Shown here in pieces: positions 62,377 to 64,000 of a stretch of 64,000 bases of DNA. The stretch is from Piscicola geometra (taxonomy: Eukaryota; Annelida; Clitellata; Hirudinida; Piscicolidae). Position numbers and translations under genes: made by a program. The stretch covers positions 1,457,888 through 1,521,887 of the forward strand of contig OX030962.1 of NCBI GenBank assembly GCA_943735955.1. Reading direction: 5' to 3'. Under the pieces are notes generated by a model. That model was not told where the DNA came from and ran no database searches. It worked only from the letters and a program-made list of their open reading frames with translations. Position 1 is the first letter of the stretch; each line of letters begins with the position of its first letter.

Positions 62377-62525
62377 GAGCAGCTTGGCTTAGAAGGTAAA
62401 GTCGTTCGAATTCATGTTCAGCCAACCGTGAGCTATCATATACCTAGTGTTTATGATGCAGTTTTCATGACGTATGTCGTGTGAGTGGCGCCTCAGTTGC
62501 GTGACTTGGCGCATTATTATTATTA
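62377..62525 (+). mobile_element. tRNA-derived SINE, family 1, plus-strand copy
   Basis: Runs GGCGAGCAGCTTGGCTTAGA, GTTCGAATTCATG, GCCAACCGTGAGCTATCATA, GTGAGTGGCGCCTCAGTTGC, then (ATT)n. The segment between the A and B boxes is shortened. Confidence 0.8.
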
Positions 62526-62954
62526 ATATAATTTGTTTGAGTGATTCACCCTTTTATTCTAGTCGTGGTAAAATTAATTCTTCGATCATCGGTGCTAAAT
62601 GTAGACTCTATATTATAGACGTATAAGTAGAAGCAACATTTTTCTCTGTGTTTGTGAGTTTTTGTAATCTCGTTGGTTGCAGTGTGTTGAAGTGTTGGAG
62701 GTGTTTGTTCCATTTGTTTTATAAAACCAAACTTGAAGACCCACACATTTCCACTGAAATATGGCGCTACAAGAAGACAATCTTTCGCAAACATAACAAA
62801 ACCTATTAGTTAAACACAGAATTCAAACCCCCAAACCATCCACAGTACACCAATTAACTACCCAAAAACACAATACACTACGCCAAAACACACCACACCA
62901 CAGCACAAAACACCAAACCACACTGAACCAAGTCACACCACAGTACCCTATACC

Positions 62955-63755
62955 TAGTAACCACCACGGCGCTATGCTACTTAGATTTAACCGGATAATT
63001 TTTTACGAATGATAGTCATCGTATAAAACTGATAGTCATCATTAATAAACTTATTAATGTTTTGACTAACATAACTTTACAATTTTAAGGTTGAAAAATG
63101 AATTTTCTTTTCAATGAATATAATTTTAATAATATAAAAACTAAATACCAATTTTAAAAGCCATAACTAGTTTTACACTATGTTATCCACAGTTTGGGCT
63201 CCAGCATATTTTAAAGTTTTTAAGGAAGCTTTTTCAAAAATGGGAGTAGAAAAATAAATTAAACATTTTTGAAATTTTTTCAAAAAGTTCTATAAAATAT
63301 GTCAAAGGAAATAAAATTTTATAAGCAGGGAATGAATTATAATGTTTTTAGACAGGGGTGAAATGTTTTTAAAACTCTCTAAAATCAGCAACATATTTTA
63401 AATTTTGAAAATAACTTTCATACTCTTCAAAATTATACTAAAATCATTGAGTTAAAACTATTTTTGAGCCCTCAAGACCACATCATACATACACAGTACA
63501 CTTATCGAATGTCATTTAGGAGTTTTAGGTTCTTTCTAGATAACTAAAAGTGCATGCGTAAAAGCTGTCTACACGCCTTTTTGTCTCCTAATTTACTTCA
63601 CATTCAAATAAACTTTATTTAATAAAGGATATAAAAAAGATGAATTAATAAATGTTATAATTAAAATTGGAAATAAAAATTGGAAATAAACTTTGAAATG
63701 ATTTTCTGACGCTTTTGACTCTCTAAATGCCTCTAAACTTTAAAGTATGAACTTG
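62955..63755. mobile_element. TIR element family A, copy 4 (right end lost)
   Basis: Starts TAGTAACCACCACGGCGCTA and is collinear with 52016 for about 780 bp until a family-2 MITE begins. Confidence 0.85.
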
Positions 63756-63759
63756 AGAC

Positions 63760-64000
63760 TAGAGGTCGGACCGGGTACCCGCAGGACTCCCGCGGGAACG
63801 GGAATGAAAATTAATTTCGGGACGGGAAAAGTCGGGAACCGGGAATAGGTTTTCGGGACGGGAACGAGAATCAACATTCGAATCGGGAACGGTAAATAAC
63901 GGGAACGGGAATCAACTTTTAAATCGGGAACGGAAAAAACGGGAACAACAGTTATTGGGATTGGATTCTTTAACAATGATTTTTCAGCAAACTCCTAAGT
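63760..64000. mobile_element. long-TIR MITE family 2, copy 4 (cut by window end)
   Basis: Starts TAGAGGTCGGACCGGGTACC with the GC-rich left arm of the 7464 copy. It is inserted in a family A element. Confidence 0.85.

Noticed and set aside
62546..62794. Minus frame 62794-62546 as an upstream PPIP5K exon
   Set aside because: The text shows no resemblance to the kinase-domain sequence expected before VYTVGPD and has no suitable splice sites.

Overview
The window is intron-rich, AT-rich metazoan (invertebrate) genomic DNA. It carries short exons with GT-AG introns, an animal-type enzyme gene, and many CR1-, RTE-, piggyBac-, hAT- and MULE-type mobile elements, tRNA-derived SINEs, and micro- and minisatellites. 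There are no operons or prokaryotic features. The sequence alone does not identify the species.

The one clear host gene is PPIP5K (diphosphoinositol pentakisphosphate kinase, Vip1 family). It lies on the minus strand from 61147 down to the stop codon at 9940. I assembled 29 exons by hand from conserved peptide blocks and splice signals. Their phases agree across every junction and sum to 3459 nt (1152 residues plus stop). The first exon in the window begins inside the ATP-grasp kinase domain, so the promoter and N-terminal exons lie beyond 64000. The exons cover the end of the kinase domain, the whole histidine-acid-phosphatase-like domain (RHGDRTP motif), and a long low-complexity tail with poly-Gln and poly-His tracts. 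The tail ends in a conserved C-terminal motif. Introns hold nearly all the mobile elements.

Left of it, on the plus strand and convergent, a coding exon at about 5996-6542 looks PRRC2/BAT2-like (tentative) and carries an apparent frameshift. It directly abuts a roughly 2.6 kb array of a 15-bp unit.

Layout: 1-2930 old transposon debris (hAT) and a SINE; 2930-5995 trinucleotide repeat and 15-bp array; 5996-7215 the PRRC2-like exon, low complexity and an LTR-like fragment; 7464-9272 a long-TIR MITE, a 16-bp array and a SINE; 9598-10424 the last PPIP5K exons; 10500-13217 a TTAA-bounded piggyBac-like element; 13.8-14.7 kb a LINE; 15.7-18.5 kb PPIP5K tail exons; 18.66-22.64 kb a TIR element with 8-bp target duplication that contains a foldback-like element; 22.8-28 kb PPIP5K exons with LINE, CR1 and SINE inserts; 30.8-33.2 kb a MULE and a CR1; 33.5-46 kb PPIP5K exons among MITEs, SINEs and LINE scraps; 46.7-49.1 kb one piggyBac inserted into the transposase gene of another; 50-56 kb PPIP5K exons and an RTE-like LINE; 57-60.5 kb hAT remnant and AT-rich minisatellite; 61 kb the first PPIP5K exon in view; 62-64 kb SINEs and MITEs.

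The best candidates for something undescribed are the foldback family with 16-bp tandem-repeat termini, the nested piggyBac pair with a palindromic subterminal motif, and the 15-bp array that ends exactly at a coding exon.
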